A DNA stretch of 63,241 bases from Folioceros fuciformis. Its lineage: Eukaryota; Anthocerotophyta; Anthocerotopsida; Anthocerotales. A program made the position numbers and the translations under genes. The first letter of the stretch is position 1; every line of letters begins with the position of its first letter. Of this stretch, positions 11,571 through 23,305 are shown in pieces. The stretch lies in the NCBI GenBank assembly GCA_049999805.1, contig JBNGIO010005408.1, forward strand, positions 1 through 63,241, written 5' to 3'. The notes under the pieces are model-generated. The model did no database searches, was not told the DNA's origin, and saw only the letters and a program-made list of their open reading frames with translations.

Positions 11571-12999
11571 CACTGCTTTCTCAATGTGCCCCATGTGAGT
11601 CATTACTAACAACTTTTGGAGATTGTGGTCCAAGCAGTTGATTTAAGCTTCATGATTGTAGATGACTTAATGTTCATGGAAGTTAGTGGATAAGCTAGTG
11701 GGATTTCAGCACTTAGCTCAATGCTTTTTGAAGTTGATCATTTTTCTAGTTATACAAATTCATTCAATGATGATTCATTGGCCTTTTAGTGGTTCCAGTT
11801 CTACTCTTGCCTACAATAGTGGCAACTAGGATGTACTTGCTCAAATGTTTGCAATATGCCTTATATTTTTTCCAACATGACATGTGTCCAAGGTGATTTC
11901 GGCATATGACTAGAATGCATCAACATTTCTTCTTCTCTTTGGTAGACATGATCTCATCTCACATTGTATTTCAAAATAATGCCCTTGTAAGTCAAACTCT
12001 TGCATGTCTGCAGCTAGCCTTATATCTTAACAGGCTAGGCCATTCAGGAAATGGAATATCTATTCAAGAAGTCTTGCAATAGTGGGGGATTAGGATAGAA
12101 GGAGTGGTGGCCTTCCATGCTTAGGTTACATTAAACTCATTATGTGCAAAAAAAGTGCCAACAGCACGATAAATAGGGAATACATGTGTTCGAGGAAGAA
12201 GTGGAGTGACAGGATCCAATGGAGTGGCAAGGGAGTGTGTGGACTATTGAGAGGACTAGGTTGATGATGTTGGCACTTTAGCTGCATGGCCTTTCAGGTC
12301 TTCAAGCTTAGCATCTACTAGCTGCATACATACGCTCACCCAAATAATTAGCAAACATTGCAAACCGGCTAGAGGTCAGCTCTAGATTGAAGGACCAGAT
12401 GGTATTCCGATTTCAAAAATATCTAGTGGGCTCATGTTAGGCTATTTTCCAACAATGGCATGTATCTAGTTAAAGCAAAGGCATATGCCCTCCAACTTTC
12501 CTAAATGGTAACACCTATGCTACATATAGTAAGTGTTTGACATGATGTCTAGTTAAATTGGTTCAGAATGCCAAAAATTGTAGGTAAGAACTAGTCAAAG
12601 AAGACCGCCTTTATAGCCATGGCTGCAACTTTGTGTGAGCATGGATTCACAACCCTCGATGAGTACAAGCTAAAGAAAAGGGGGCAATGCTATGTGGCCA
12701 AGTACAAAAAAGTAGCTGAATTTATTAAGGAAACAGGGAAAGTTTTGACTAATGAGCAATGTATACATTAGTAGAAACGGGTTAATTTGGTTCAAGATCC
12801 TATGACTGTGCCTTTGTAAAGACGCTTTGAGCTATGCGCTTGCGGTGAGTTGACTTGGTTGGTTGTAATGGGACTAATGGCTATGAGCTGGAAGCTAGCA
12901 CAAGCACAAGAGAGGGCATGCTATTTGGTAGAGGAATGTCACTTCTCTAGTAAATAGCAACAATAGGCTGCCCTGCAAAAGCAAGAGAAGGCATGGTGT
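11571..12999. other. Probable mobile-element debris, includes a 50-codon frame at 12619-12771
   Basis: No complete gene. A plus-strand frame of 50 codons at 12619-12771 (begins MAATLCEHGFTTLDEYKLKK) has protein-like composition and is followed by a stop, but I do not recognise the family. The rest is AT-rich and shows no domain. Position next to the copia LTR suggests decayed transposon sequence. Confidence 0.35.
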
Positions 13000-13254
13000 T
13001 AGTGGTTGAGTGTAGTTTTTAAGATATCCTAGTAATAGGATTGCATCTAATCTAGCATGATCAAGACGTCATGCTCACAAAGATATTTCATGTGTTAAAG
13101 TGTATCAAAGTACAAGGGCAGTGGTCTTAAATAGGGTCACTGGGTGTCTCATGTGAAGAGGCACACCTGTTCGTAGATACTAAAAACTATTAATTACGGT
13201 CTACGGTAATTAGCTTATCGATAGGGTTATGGGCAGATTATCCATTCCGTAACA
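13000..13254 (-). repeat. Copia 3' long terminal repeat (partial; outer end not located)
   Basis: Read on the minus strand, the polypurine tract AAGAGGGAG (13263-13255) is followed directly by TGTTACGGAATGG, the expected TG start of an LTR. A TATA-like TATTTAAG lies about 120 bp further in (about 13134-13127). The far boundary and a matching 5' LTR were not found. Confidence 0.65.
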
Positions 13255-15537
13255 CTCCCTCTTAAGCTGGACGTAACCTAGCTAGTTGTCAAGGACTATC
13301 TTCAGCGCTCCCTGTGAAAGTTAGTTCTTCTTCTCCGCCTTAGGTTGTGGTCAGCTGGGGTGAGAAGTCGATCAGGCCTAGCTTGTGCATATGTTGGTAG
13401 TGGCGCAGCTTGGGTAGGCCCTTGGTCAGTATGTCCGTAGCATTGTCCTCAGTACATATATAGGTGGCGTTGACTACACCCCGCTCAACAACATCATGGA
13501 TGTAGTGGTGTTGAATCTCGATGTGTTTTGTCCAGGCATGGAACTTGGGATTTGCAACCAGAGCTAGGGCTGACATGTTGTCACAATGTAGGGGTGTAGA
13601 ATTGTCCTGCTTCTGGTCAATATCAGCCAGAAAGGATCTCTCCCACTCTGCCTCCTTCATAGCATCGGTGAGTGATTTATACTTTGCCTCAATGGAGGAG
13701 AGGGCAATGGAGGATTGCTTCTTGCAACTCCAATTCACAGCTGCTGAGGATAGGAGGAAATATTGGGCACTAAGGCTTTTCTGCAAGTCAAGGTCGGAGA
13801 CCCACTCTGCATCGGTATACCCTATGAGTACCATCTTTCCTGTGCCTTGACTCTTGTAGGCTAGGCCATAGGTGAGGGTCCCCTTAACATAGCAGAATAT
13901 CCTCTTAACTGCTGCCTAGTGAGCTCTTCCAGGTGATTTAAGGAATTGAGACGCTGTGGAGACGAAGTACTGGATGTCAGGCTTGGTCCATCCACTTACA
14001 AAGATGAGGCTACCAATGGCGTGACGATAGGGAACAGATTCCATCTCCTTGGCCTCTTCTAGTGTTTGTAGGCACTGGTCAGCTGTCAATTTTGTGCCGA
14101 CAGCATAGGGGGTGTTGACAGGCCTAGCTTGGTCCAACTTAAACCTTGCTAGGATTTCCTTCATATATTTGTACTAGTGAATGATTAGGTTGCCCTGAGC
14201 TCTATCTCTAAGAATTTGAATTTCCTAAGCAGAATTCCAATTCCCCGGTGTCTTTCATATCAAACCGTGCACTAAGCTGCTGCTTGACCTCCCTTAACAA
14301 AGTTGGGCTGTTTGTTGCGAGGATAAGGTCATCCACATAGAGGGCAAGGAGCAGGAAGTGCGGTCCTTGGGAGAGCCTGTAAACATTGCCATCTGCCGAA
14401 CTTTGCACAAAAGAGGTACAGATCGGGTAAGAGTGCATGGTAGTATACCAGACGCGGCCGCTTTGCTTGAGGCCATAATGCACTTCTTCAATCTCAGGAC
14501 CTTGCATGGGAACTGCTTGCTAACATATCCCTCAGGTTTATCCATATAGAGCTCTGCATCAAGTGCTCCGTAGAGGAATGCTGTGCAAACATCCATCTGG
14601 TGTAAATCCAGATCCAACTCTACAGCCAAGGAGAGGAGGATACGGATGGACTAGGCTCGCACAATAGGAGAGAAGGTCTCCTGGTAATCAAGTCCTTCGA
14701 CTTGAGAGAAACCTTAGGCTACCACACAAGCCTTAAAACGGGCGACCTGGCCCTAGGCGTTTAGCTTCAGCTTGAACGTCCACTTGCAGCTGATCGGCTT
14801 CCTACTAGGAGGTAGGTTGACCAGCTCCCAAGTCTTGTTCTTCACAAGACTCTGATACTCCTCCTCCACGGCGAGCGGCCACTGGAAGGACTCAGGGCTA
14901 GAAAGTGGATGGGTGAGAGTTGTCGGTTCCTCATGCAAGGGAGATGGGGAGAAGTGGGCAGCAAGGAGAAAGCTGAAAGAATCCCTGAAGTCAATGGGCT
15001 GGTAAGGGAGCCACTCTGGTCCGCCCACCATGTCGAGCTGAGCATTCTCAAGGACTTTCTGTGAAGGTTGTCGGACCCATGTCAACCGTCTGGGTATAAC
15101 CGCTGGATCTAGAACTGGGGCTGGCACAGCATCTTGGTGTGGAGGATCAGTTGCCGGAGGTTCATATAAATCTCTCTATTGTAGCTCCCTGTGTGGCTGC
15201 TGGTTAGGGTGATATGAGACAACGATAGCTCGGTCCTGAAAGTCATTGCTCCTCTTAGGTTCAAGGGGAGTAGGGAAAACCAATGGAGGAGCAATGGGAG
15301 TTGCACCACCGGTGTCACAGGAATAAAGGTGCTGGGCTTCGTCCTTATCATTGGAGTCGGACTCAGCAGGATCCACATGAGCCAAATCACCGTCATCCAC
15401 AGGGAAACTTGTCATAGAATCAAGGTCAAGGTGGATAGAATCCGTAACAGTAGGCGCTCCCTCTGAAACTGGAGAAGTTGGCTCTATGAAAGTAACGTTG
15501 CGCGCTAGAGTGATGTCTTGGTCAGCTGATCTTCATC
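13255..15537 (-). mobile_element. Ty1/copia retrotransposon remnant, 5'-truncated
   Basis: Minus strand, in order: a post-integrase segment (ITLARNVTFIEPTSPVSEG), the start of reverse transcriptase (SCKWTFKLKLNA, then DLHQMDVCTAFLYGALDAEL), the polymerase motif ALYVDDLILATN, and RNase H with GYTDAEWVSD, SSIEAKY and LHCDNMSALALV, which still shows its acidic residues. Several frameshifts and stops separate these pieces, so it cannot encode one polyprotein. Gag, protease and the integrase core are absent. At about 15538 the sequence passes directly into a P450 fragment in the same orientation. Confidence 0.9.
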
Positions 15538-16077
15538 GGTTATAGCAAAACCACAAAAGCTTACAAGCTTTTCTGCCCTAACCAGCTCCATGTGCACCAA
15601 CCTCTCAACAACCCTCCACTACTCTCCATACGGGGCTACAATTGCGTAAACCAAAACCTCCGCTTTTTATAGACTCGTCCATTATCGCTCATCAACTTAG
15701 TGACACTAATGTGCAATCCAAATTACTAGAATGCACGTCGACACCAAAGCCTAAGTGCGTCAGAGCTGCAATCGAGGGCCTTGGATGAACATGGGACTTT
15801 TGAAATAGTCTTCGGCAATCTTGGGGTCGGTGATGAAGAGCAGGTTGCAAGTGCCTAGATTGAGCAGCATTACTGGCCCATGCGTCTTAGCCATCTCTAT
15901 GATGACTTGGTGTGGCATCTTACCGGTATTCATGAGCTGTGGGAGGTTCCCCACAATCGGCCATCGAGGACGTCCAGGGGTGATAGATAGTGCCTTGTCA
16001 TGGTGGCATGCAAAAAAATTCAATGCCAACCACAATTGAAGTAGGATGAACATTCCAATCACCTCCCAATCCTCCAC
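15538..16077 (-). pseudogene. P450 N-terminal fragment, truncated at the copia junction
   Basis: Encodes the first 150 or so residues of a CYP71-clan P450: hydrophobic anchor, proline hinge (TPGRPRWPIVGNLPQL), GKMPHQVIIEMAKTHGPVML and, after lesions, the helix-C region. It resembles the P450 relic at 25.4-27.4 kb closely. Lesions relative to that copy: no ATG at the expected start (GTG), a frameshift after the PMFIQGP stretch, a further frameshift near 15645, and a TAG stop at 15621-15619 in the conserved YGE-Tyr-W motif. The downstream two thirds are missing and copia sequence follows. Confidence 0.85.
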
Positions 16078-17949
16078 ACTCCAACTAGTGAGTTCGATTC
16101 ACGTTACTCTCGGGATCCACTATTATATATTGGGCAGTTGCAAGACCAGGCAAGGTGCCTTGGGTGTGCAGATTGGGCCGCTAAAAGGCATGCTTGCTGT
16201 GCAGTCTTGCACTTACCAAGATAAATGGCCTTGCTCATAGAAAGGAGAAAGTTGAGCATGTATTGAGAGGCTCCCATACAATGCATCCTACACATACTAT
16301 CATATATATATAATAAAGGATAAATATTATAAATATAATTATATAGAATATATGTTATGAAATGTTGTCTTATACTTCTTAGGGCCTATGTCTATATATA
16401 TGTTAGTAGGTTATGGAGTACTAATACGAACAAATGCAGTACACTACTCTTTTTTTTGTCACTAGGCCCACCTTAGTAGTGTACACCATTAGGGTTTCTA
16501 TCAATTTTTATGTTAGGGCTTTGACAAAACACACGAAAACGATAACAAACACCCAATAGCAAACACACAGTAGCAAAAACATGCATCACAAGGAGATCAT
16601 AGGGAGGAGTAACCGTGCACACATGAACTGTGAAGGATCGCTAGAGGAGATGCATGGTGAAGAAGGAGAGGAGAAAGAGAGGTCACACTCTCTCACAAAG
16701 TCTCAATATGCAAGGGAGCTCAAGGGGATATTTATACCCTCTAGAAGAGCTCCCTAGGAAGCTTCACAAGAAGCGCACAGAAAGCTGCGGAAGAAGCTTC
16801 CTACAGATTAGCTTAAGCTAATCTAAACTAATGATACTTAACTAGACACTAATCTTAGACTAAACACATTAGTCTAAATACATTGGGCTTTAATAACCCT
16901 ACAAACTGCTCCATACTTTGCTGGTGTGGAGTAATTCATGCCTGCCAGCCTTGTCCTCTAGCGTATAGCTAATTAAGTTGTGGAAGTTGAGGAGCTCAGT
17001 TGGTCTCCATGCTTTCAATTAAATGGGTTGCAACTTTGTTGACCAGGACCCAGGACTTTAGGCACTTGTGTTGAGCATCTTTCCAGCAATTCAAATTGGA
17101 TCAAAATGTACATAGGTGATTGCCCCTCACAACTTCAAAAGCCCATGTCGCAAACACATGTATCGTAGGGAGGGTAGGGGGAGGAGGAGTTGTGCATGCG
17201 TGAACTACTCCACACTTGTTGGTGTTCAGTAGTTTATGTCTACTAGCCTCCTCCCCCTTCCCTCTAACCCGCAGCCAATTAAGTTGTGGAAGCTGAGGGG
17301 CTCAATTGGTCTATGCCTTTGATTAAATGGGCTGCAACTTTGGCAACCAAGACCCAGGACTTCATGCATGTGTTTTCGCCATCTTTCAAGCAATTCAGAT
17401 GAGATCAAAACATACACAAGTATGATTGCTGCCTCACAACTTCAGAAGGGCTGTTTGCTAGCATCCTACAACAATTACAAACCCATTATACTTGTATGGA
17501 GGAAACACTTGAGGTGTGGAGATAGAGGAGAATGAGCGAATGAGAATGTGCCTTTCTCCTCTTCACCTCGTAGGGAATGCAAGCAAGGGTGTGGCCATAG
17601 ACAGGAATGCATGGAATGGACATCTGCTTCAATGGCTTGTGGCATGGCAAATGCCTGAAAAAAACATCTAAGGGATGGTCAAGAGTGTGCATTTAGGCAA
17701 GAGAGGGCACTAAGGGAACATGACAAGATTGTTTAGAAACATGTAGCAGAAAGATTAATTTATGATTGTTTGTGGACTCGTTATATACAGCTTCAATTAG
17801 CGGTTAAATCGTCTTAACTATCGTAACTATCTTAACAGTATTTTATAACTGCAGAAACTACTTGTGTAGCCCTAAGTTGAACCATGCCCTAACATGTTTG
17901 CCCTCCGTTTCGTCGGCGCATCTTTGGTGGTAGCAACAGATTGAACGCT
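16078..17949. other. AT-rich intergenic with a local duplication
   Basis: 16300-16560 is AT-rich. The sequence from 16600 to 17900 holds no recognised gene apart from the direct duplication listed separately. Confidence 0.5.
16905..17452. repeat. Direct duplication of about 245 bp
   Basis: The segment at about 16905-17152 recurs at about 17207-17452, diverged but collinear. Shared landmarks in order include AATTAAGTTGTGGAAG, AAATGGG(T/C)TGCAACTTTG, GACCCAGGACTT and GCCCCTCACAACTTC or its variant. Neither copy has a coding frame I can name. Confidence 0.75.
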
Positions 17950-18295
17950 ACCATGATCGTTGGGAACATGACAAGATTGAACGTTAGCAAAATCGCTGGG
18001 AACATGACAAGTTTGAACGTTAGCCGTTAGCAAAACCGCTAGGAACATGACAAGTTTGAACGTTAGCAAAATCGCTAGGAACATGAGAAGGCTGAACGTT
18101 GCCAGGATCACAGGGAACATGGCAAGGCTGAATGTTGCCAGGATTGTTGGGAACATGACAAGGCTGAATGTTGTCAGGATCGTTAGGAACATCACAAGGC
18201 TGAACGTTGCTATGAATGCTAGGAATATGACGAGGCTGGACACATTCCTGACAACATGACAAGGCTGAACGTTGCGAGGATCGCTAGAAACCTGG
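17950..18295. repeat. 36-bp minisatellite, about nine units
   Basis: The unit on the plus strand is roughly GGAACATGACAAGGCTGAAC followed by GTTGCCAGGATCGCTA. Because 36 is a multiple of three, three frames stay open across the array. One minus-strand frame gives a 12-residue repeat resembling NVQPCHVPSDPG; another is strongly hydrophobic. I treat the array as non-coding. Confidence 0.85.
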
Positions 18296-18599
18296 CATAT
18301 GGAGGATGAATATTCAACCCTAAGCCCTAACAAGAAATAAGTGACAGATTGACCCTAACAAGAAATAAGTGACAGATTGACGGACTCGGACACGTTATGG
18401 CCAAAACATTCTGACGACAGCCGCAAGTTTGTCCCCATATATGGGCGCCCTACTATCGATGCGGGCAGGTTTGTTACGTACAAAAATTTGAACGCCGGTC
18501 AAAACTTTCTGTCAACGTGACCGTATCCGTATTCCATAGTAGGTAAGGTCTTATATATTTCTAAATGATATTCCCACCGGCTTCACCGTCTGCACCTGG

Positions 18600-18772
18600 C
18601 CCTGCGTTTAAAACTATTGCGAGAAATGAAGGACCACGCTGATCCACTGTGGGTGGCCGCGGAGGGCGCCTGGAAGCGTCCGTGCCATTCCCGCCACTGT
18701 GACGAGTCAGCACGCATGCTACTAGCGTGGTCAGAATGGAGGCTCCACCCACAAATGCTGAAAGGCGGCCAT
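18600..18772 (-). pseudogene. Dirigent gene relic (signal-peptide end only)
   Basis: From an ATG at 18772 the minus strand matches the start of the dirigent pseudogene at 20270 nearly base for base across about 75 bp (shared CATTTGTGGGTGG or CATATGTGGGTGG, then GCGTGCTG-CTC). A one-base change in phase after the first nine or so codons breaks the frame. The barrel domain is not found downstream. It looks like a third, truncated member of the local dirigent family. Confidence 0.6.
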
Positions 18773-19629
18773 CCTTTCTGGTGAGCGACCCGGGGTCGAG
18801 GGTGGAGTTGGAAGTCGGACTTCGCAGAAAATCGGGTTTGGAAAGGGACGGTTGAAATGGAAACACGGGGAAGGAGTGGGTTGCGTTCCTCCTCGTACAG
18901 GTGTATCGACATCAGCAACGGATCAACGACAGGACGTACACTGCTGGCACCCAAATCGCAACGGCCACTAGCCTGGCAGTTGGCACCGACACAGTAGGAC
19001 ATCGAAACCATGGAGCCTGAGGAGGGAGGAAGAAGGGAATCCAAGGCGTTTCTCTCCTCCGGCCCAGTACTTTCCAGACTGCTTATTATGACTAGGTACT
19101 ACGCCCTGCTGTGTTCCATCTCCACAAAGCCACTCATCTGCTACAGTCCGTGCCTGCTTTCCTTCCAATTTACCCTCCGTATCACCTACCAGATTCCGGT
19201 CCTTTCCACGAGCCGTGGATCGCATCTTCACACCTTTCATGTTCCCGTGCAGAGTCGCGATTTCTCATTCTAGCTTCATTCGGTGGGTCATAACAAATCC
19301 CAGGGGTTTCGTGCGGCTCATGCATCTTATCGCCGCCCAGGTGAAAAAGGTAAGCTTTCATGGAATTTGTTTTGAAGACAAAGACAGTTACATATCTCCT
19401 CCTCCTTACCATGCCATATTGATATTGTATGTTGAAGATCAGGGCAATTTAAGGATGTGGTCTGCAGCTGCTGTGAGCTCTCCTGGCCCTGCCCCGCCAC
19501 AGAATCCCTATCCCAACACTACCGGGCAGTCCTATAAGGAAAAATTTCATGATATGGATTATCATATGCCATAATTACGGCGTTTTCTTATAATGATTAT
19601 TTGTATGAACAGCGCAAGATTACAAGATA
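18773..19629. other. Intergenic between dirigent relics
   Basis: Mixed-composition sequence with short frames on both strands and no recognised domain. It includes the 3' flank of the dirigent pseudogene at 19630. Confidence 0.45.
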
Positions 19630-20270
19630 TCATTTTGGAACGCCACCTGCTGAGGAGAAGAGGTAGAAGGCGGCGTTCCTGTTGAAGCCACAGCCGATGT
19701 TGATGTTGGCGATGTCGCGAAGGGTGGTGACAATGGAGTTCGAGGAAAATAAATTCTCAGTTACGGCTCCAGAAGCACAGGCGAAAGAGCCGGTTCCTCC
19801 CGCCACGGTGTAGTTGTACGGCCCCGGGTAGTCGGGCGTGAAGGAAGGCTCAAATCCTTCGAACTGGATGCTGCTGTTGGGGACCAAGCCGATTGGTTGT
19901 TGAAGGTCAGCGTCACCATGTTCTCGTACCCCGGAAACTCCCGGCTATCGAAGAGGAGGAAACCGTTGCCGCGTCCGATCTCAGTGGAGTTGGGACTCGA
20001 CGAGCTGGTGACGGGCGTGTCAATAGCGTCGATTTGGCCGAACTGGTTCGGTCCCACGGGCGGCACACTCTGCACCTGGCTCAAATGTCCGGGCTGAGTG
20101 TAAAACTGCGGCCAGAATTCTACAACCAACTTTCTTCGTGGCTTAGCCAGCGCGTCGGGGAGGAGGAAGGCCCCGCCCGTACCAGAGGTCACGTCATTAT
20201 GAGCCAGCACGCGTGCCACGAGTGTGGCGAGGACGGAGGCGGCCACCCACATATGCTTGAAGATGGGCAT
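19630..20270 (-). pseudogene. Dirigent-like gene with one frameshift
   Basis: Single exon. It starts MPIFKHMWVAASVLATLVAR (signal peptide) and continues through VPPVGPNQFGQIDAIDTPV, FLLFDSREFPGYENMVTLTF. At about 19886-19892 one base is missing compared with the intact paralogue at 9.4-10.2 kb, so the frame shifts between FNNQS and GLVPNSSIQFEGFEP. The rest of the barrel (YTVAGGTGSFACASGAVTE, IGCGF) is intact in the second frame up to the stop at 19630. Without the shift it would be about 213 residues, with a shorter linker than the intact paralogue. One indel in otherwise clean sequence could be a recent mutation or an assembly error. Confidence 0.85.
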
Positions 20271-20744
20271 GCCAGGAGGTAAGCTGAGCTGGATTAGAGA
20301 TGCAGTGTTGCGTGAAAGGTGAAACTTGCAGGGATTCGGACTCGGGAAGGGAAGCTTGGGCAGGTGCAACTGGACACTGGCACCAGGAATGAGTGCCTCA
20401 GCCCTTCTCTTGTACACCTTATGTAAAGCAAGAGCTGTTCATAGGATGGTGATGCCCAACACGCCGCTAACGTGGCCTGTATGTACTGCCAAGCTTTCAT
20501 TAGTGAGAAGATTCTTCAAACAAATGTTTCCATGTCCACGCCTTCCCTCCTTCCACACGATGGAGGTGCCAAGATAGAATCACGGGAATCTGGTGCGAAA
20601 ATACACGCGATGGGCATCATGGAACATGATGGAAATAAAGTGTGGGAATACGGAAGGTACGAAGGTCCAATCACTGGGCATCTGCTAGAGAGCTGTCTGG
20701 CATAGTCCGGGAGCGATCTGGAACTCGTACAGAGGGCAGGAGTC
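20271..20744. other. Upstream region of the dirigent pseudogene
   Basis: No gene recognised. The sequence is of ordinary composition and may hold the old dirigent promoter. Confidence 0.45.
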
Positions 20745-21416
20745 GTGATGAGATCACACCAGCGTCTGGGTCGTAGCACCTGTCCAAGAGAGATGTCGCG
20801 GTTGATTGACCGCTTTCTCCGACAAGGGCCACAGTCTTCCACCACATTGCTCACAATTTACCTCAGGGAACTTTCCGAAGACGCTCAGCTGCTGCCTCAA
20901 TTTCTTCCATCGTTGCTCCATGTTTGCCACAAGCGATGCTCGCCTTGATAGACGTTGCAAACAGCACTGGCTGTTGGCCCACCAGCCATATCTGCTCCCG
21001 CAGCCATGTGGGATTAAGGGACTTGATATCCACGCCGTCAAGCAGAACCTCCCGGCTTTGTGGATCATAGACGCGTTCAAATTAGACTCACCACAATGGA
21101 CTGGCTACTGCCACTCTTGGCGGAGCTCCGTACATCAAGGCATGCAAAGAGAGAAGTTGGAGAAAGTCTGCACCCCTGGGCGACTGGGATAGTGGAAATG
21201 CACTTGGCGCAACAAGATGTCTCCCTTCAAGTCGGCTATGGTTGTACCACATGGATCAGAAGAATCAATGGGCTGCTTTCTGGCAATCACTTCAAACAAC
21301 TTAAAGGATGCTGGCCATTGTGATCTTGAACTCGAAATTTTTTCCGGCTGACATCTAAACGAAAAGGAGCATGAGAGCTGTGAGCTGTCGAGTTTGGATC
21401 TTCTCGTTTGTGACAC
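20745..21416 (-). pseudogene. ABCB-type (MDR/PGP) ABC transporter relic, nucleotide-binding domain
   Basis: Minus-strand pieces of one ABC nucleotide-binding domain: the A-loop strand (ILLRQVHFHYPSRPG), a corrupted Walker A (SGSSQSIVVSLI), the following YDPQSREVLLDGVDIKSLNP, the Q-loop region (LREQIWLVGQQPVLFATSIK) and ATMEEIEAAAERL. A second decayed Walker A-like segment (TVALVGESGQSTATSLLD) lies beyond these, so parts of two domains or a duplication remain. Both Walker A copies lack the Gly-Lys pair, and an extra T near 21083 shifts the frame. There are no membrane domains, signature motif or Walker B. Confidence 0.8.
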
Positions 21417-21429
21417 GTATGTGCCTCTA

Positions 21430-22520
21430 ATCCTGCTGTTCGAAGCGGGCCCGATTGCCAGCTCGCAGTCGGGATGAGAGGGCCTGGTGGAGGAGCTCAG
21501 GGAGTCGCTGGCGAGGGTGCCGATGCTCCTCTACCCTCTGTCGGGCGAGGTGGTCCCTGTGGCCGGGCCAGCCGCCGCCTCTGCTATGCAACGAGGCATG
21601 GAGGTGCCGTCTTCATCTCTGCCCTCTGAGTCTGCGTGGACTTCCAACCGGTGCCAGAGGTCTCAGGGATGGGGTACGCGGGGCTGGACATGTGCCCTTC
21701 AGGTTCAGGTACTCATGAACAGACGTCTCTTCGTGTGCGTGTAAGTTTGTATGTCTGTGCTAGCTGTGCAGAATGTCACCGAAGCTCAGCTGTACGTGTG
21801 CCAGGTTACCGGATTCGAGTGTGGCGGCGTCGCCCTCGGGCTCTTCCATTACAGGGAGGCTGGTATCCTGAAGCTGAAAGCCACTGCCGCCGTTACCGCA
21901 ACGACCAACAGGAGCGGGAAAGATTTCTCCAATGTCACTTGCGTTTCCGTGCACTTCTGGCAGAGTGTGACCAGAGTTAGGGTTACGGGTTCCGGTCCGG
22001 GAAGCTCAGACTCGGGCAATGCCGGCACCGTCACATTCGTATGCATCGCTGGTGTAGGTGCCAAGGTGCGGAGGAGCGTGGGTACTACTTCTCCGGATCC
22101 TTCCTCTGTTAGAGTTCTCGACTTCAACAAATTTGCCTGGGCGTCCTGCTTCGGGAACAGCATCATGATCGTGCGAACCAGGGAAGTGGAGGTTAGAGGA
22201 GCTTGTGAGGCAACCGTTGGGATTTTCTCCCTCACTCGTCAGAGACAGTGTGGCCGACGTCCATCTGCGGGAGTACCAAAACTTAACATCACCCTCATGC
22301 CAATGATGTAGCCCACCACTTTATCACATCTTCCAAGAAAAGACTTCCTCTACGATCTGCACTTCTCCTGCCCAGCCTGGCCTGTTGTAGCGCTTCCCTA
22401 CTACACGCGCTTTCCACGCATGGGTGGCTTTGCTGTCTTACTGACCAGTGCGCTCGGCCCCAACAACCTCACCGGAATGCTTCTCGCAAACGCATCTGCC
22501 ATTGCCGGCCTCGTCCTAGA
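21430..22520 (+). pseudogene. BAHD acyltransferase relic
   Basis: BAHD enzymes transfer acyl groups from CoA to phenolics, alcohols and amines. Plus-strand fragments line up in family order: LRESLARVPMLLYPLSGEVV (N-terminal region), VTGFECGGVALGLFHYREAG (leads into the active site), DFSNVTCVSVHFWQSVTRV (middle region), CFGNSIMI (just before the C-terminal half) and RMGGFAVLLTSALGP (C-terminal strand). The catalytic HHxxxD is reduced to HYREAG, without the Asp, and the DFGWG loop is not recognisable. Frames change between segments. I regard it as dead. Confidence 0.65.
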
Positions 22521-23305
22521 CCAAGATTTTCTCCAGAATGTCCACCCATCAGAAGTTTCACAAGAACGACAGAGCAGACATGTGTCTTACACTTCACCAA
22601 CGTGCCTGATGTCAACAGTGAATGGAATGCGTGCACACAACCCGATGCATTCAGTTCCTTAACGGCACACACGTTTGAGACTGTGTGCCGCACACAGTCT
22701 CAAACATTCTTGTGCTCGGGTGTGGACACAGTCCCATTGAGTACCAAACCTACAGAAGTACAATCAAGCGAACTTTCGGTCCACAACCCATTCAAAGTCA
22801 GATGCTCCGTAGCCAGACCGTCTGGCATTTCAGCCAACTAGCTATTGTGTACTCCAGTCTGAAGGTCGTCATTGTGGGCAAACTGCCCATTCAAAAAACA
22901 AAATCCAGTTTGTCGACCCATTCTATCATCAAAGATGTAGTCAGTCGTGCTTGTGGCCAACAACGTATTCAATATTAAAAGTCTACTAAGGTCGTCCTTG
23001 TGGCCGACAACCCTTTCAGTACAGTGACCGGTACCGCATTGATTTCAGTATTATGCCCCACGGCCCATTCGGTATTGTGGCCGACAACCCAGCTCTTCCA
23101 AAAAGTGATGTGAACACGGTACTATTATAAGTGACAGTTTTGAAATCCTACTCATCTTTTGGTGAAGCTTCTGCGGGGGATTTCTATTTTGTGAAGTAAA
23201 TTGGAGTTGTTAAAGACATCTTGGTTAAATGAACAATTGGAATTTTTAAAGAAAACTTGGTTGTTGCTAAGGAGGGTAAAGAGTCACTTGAAACCTAATG
23301 TGAAG
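22521..23305. other. Intergenic with diverged short repeats
   Basis: Several degenerate copies of a motif like GTCGTCCTTGTGGCCGACAA and CCATTCAGTATTGTGG occur between 22860 and 23100. No gene recognised. Confidence 0.45.
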
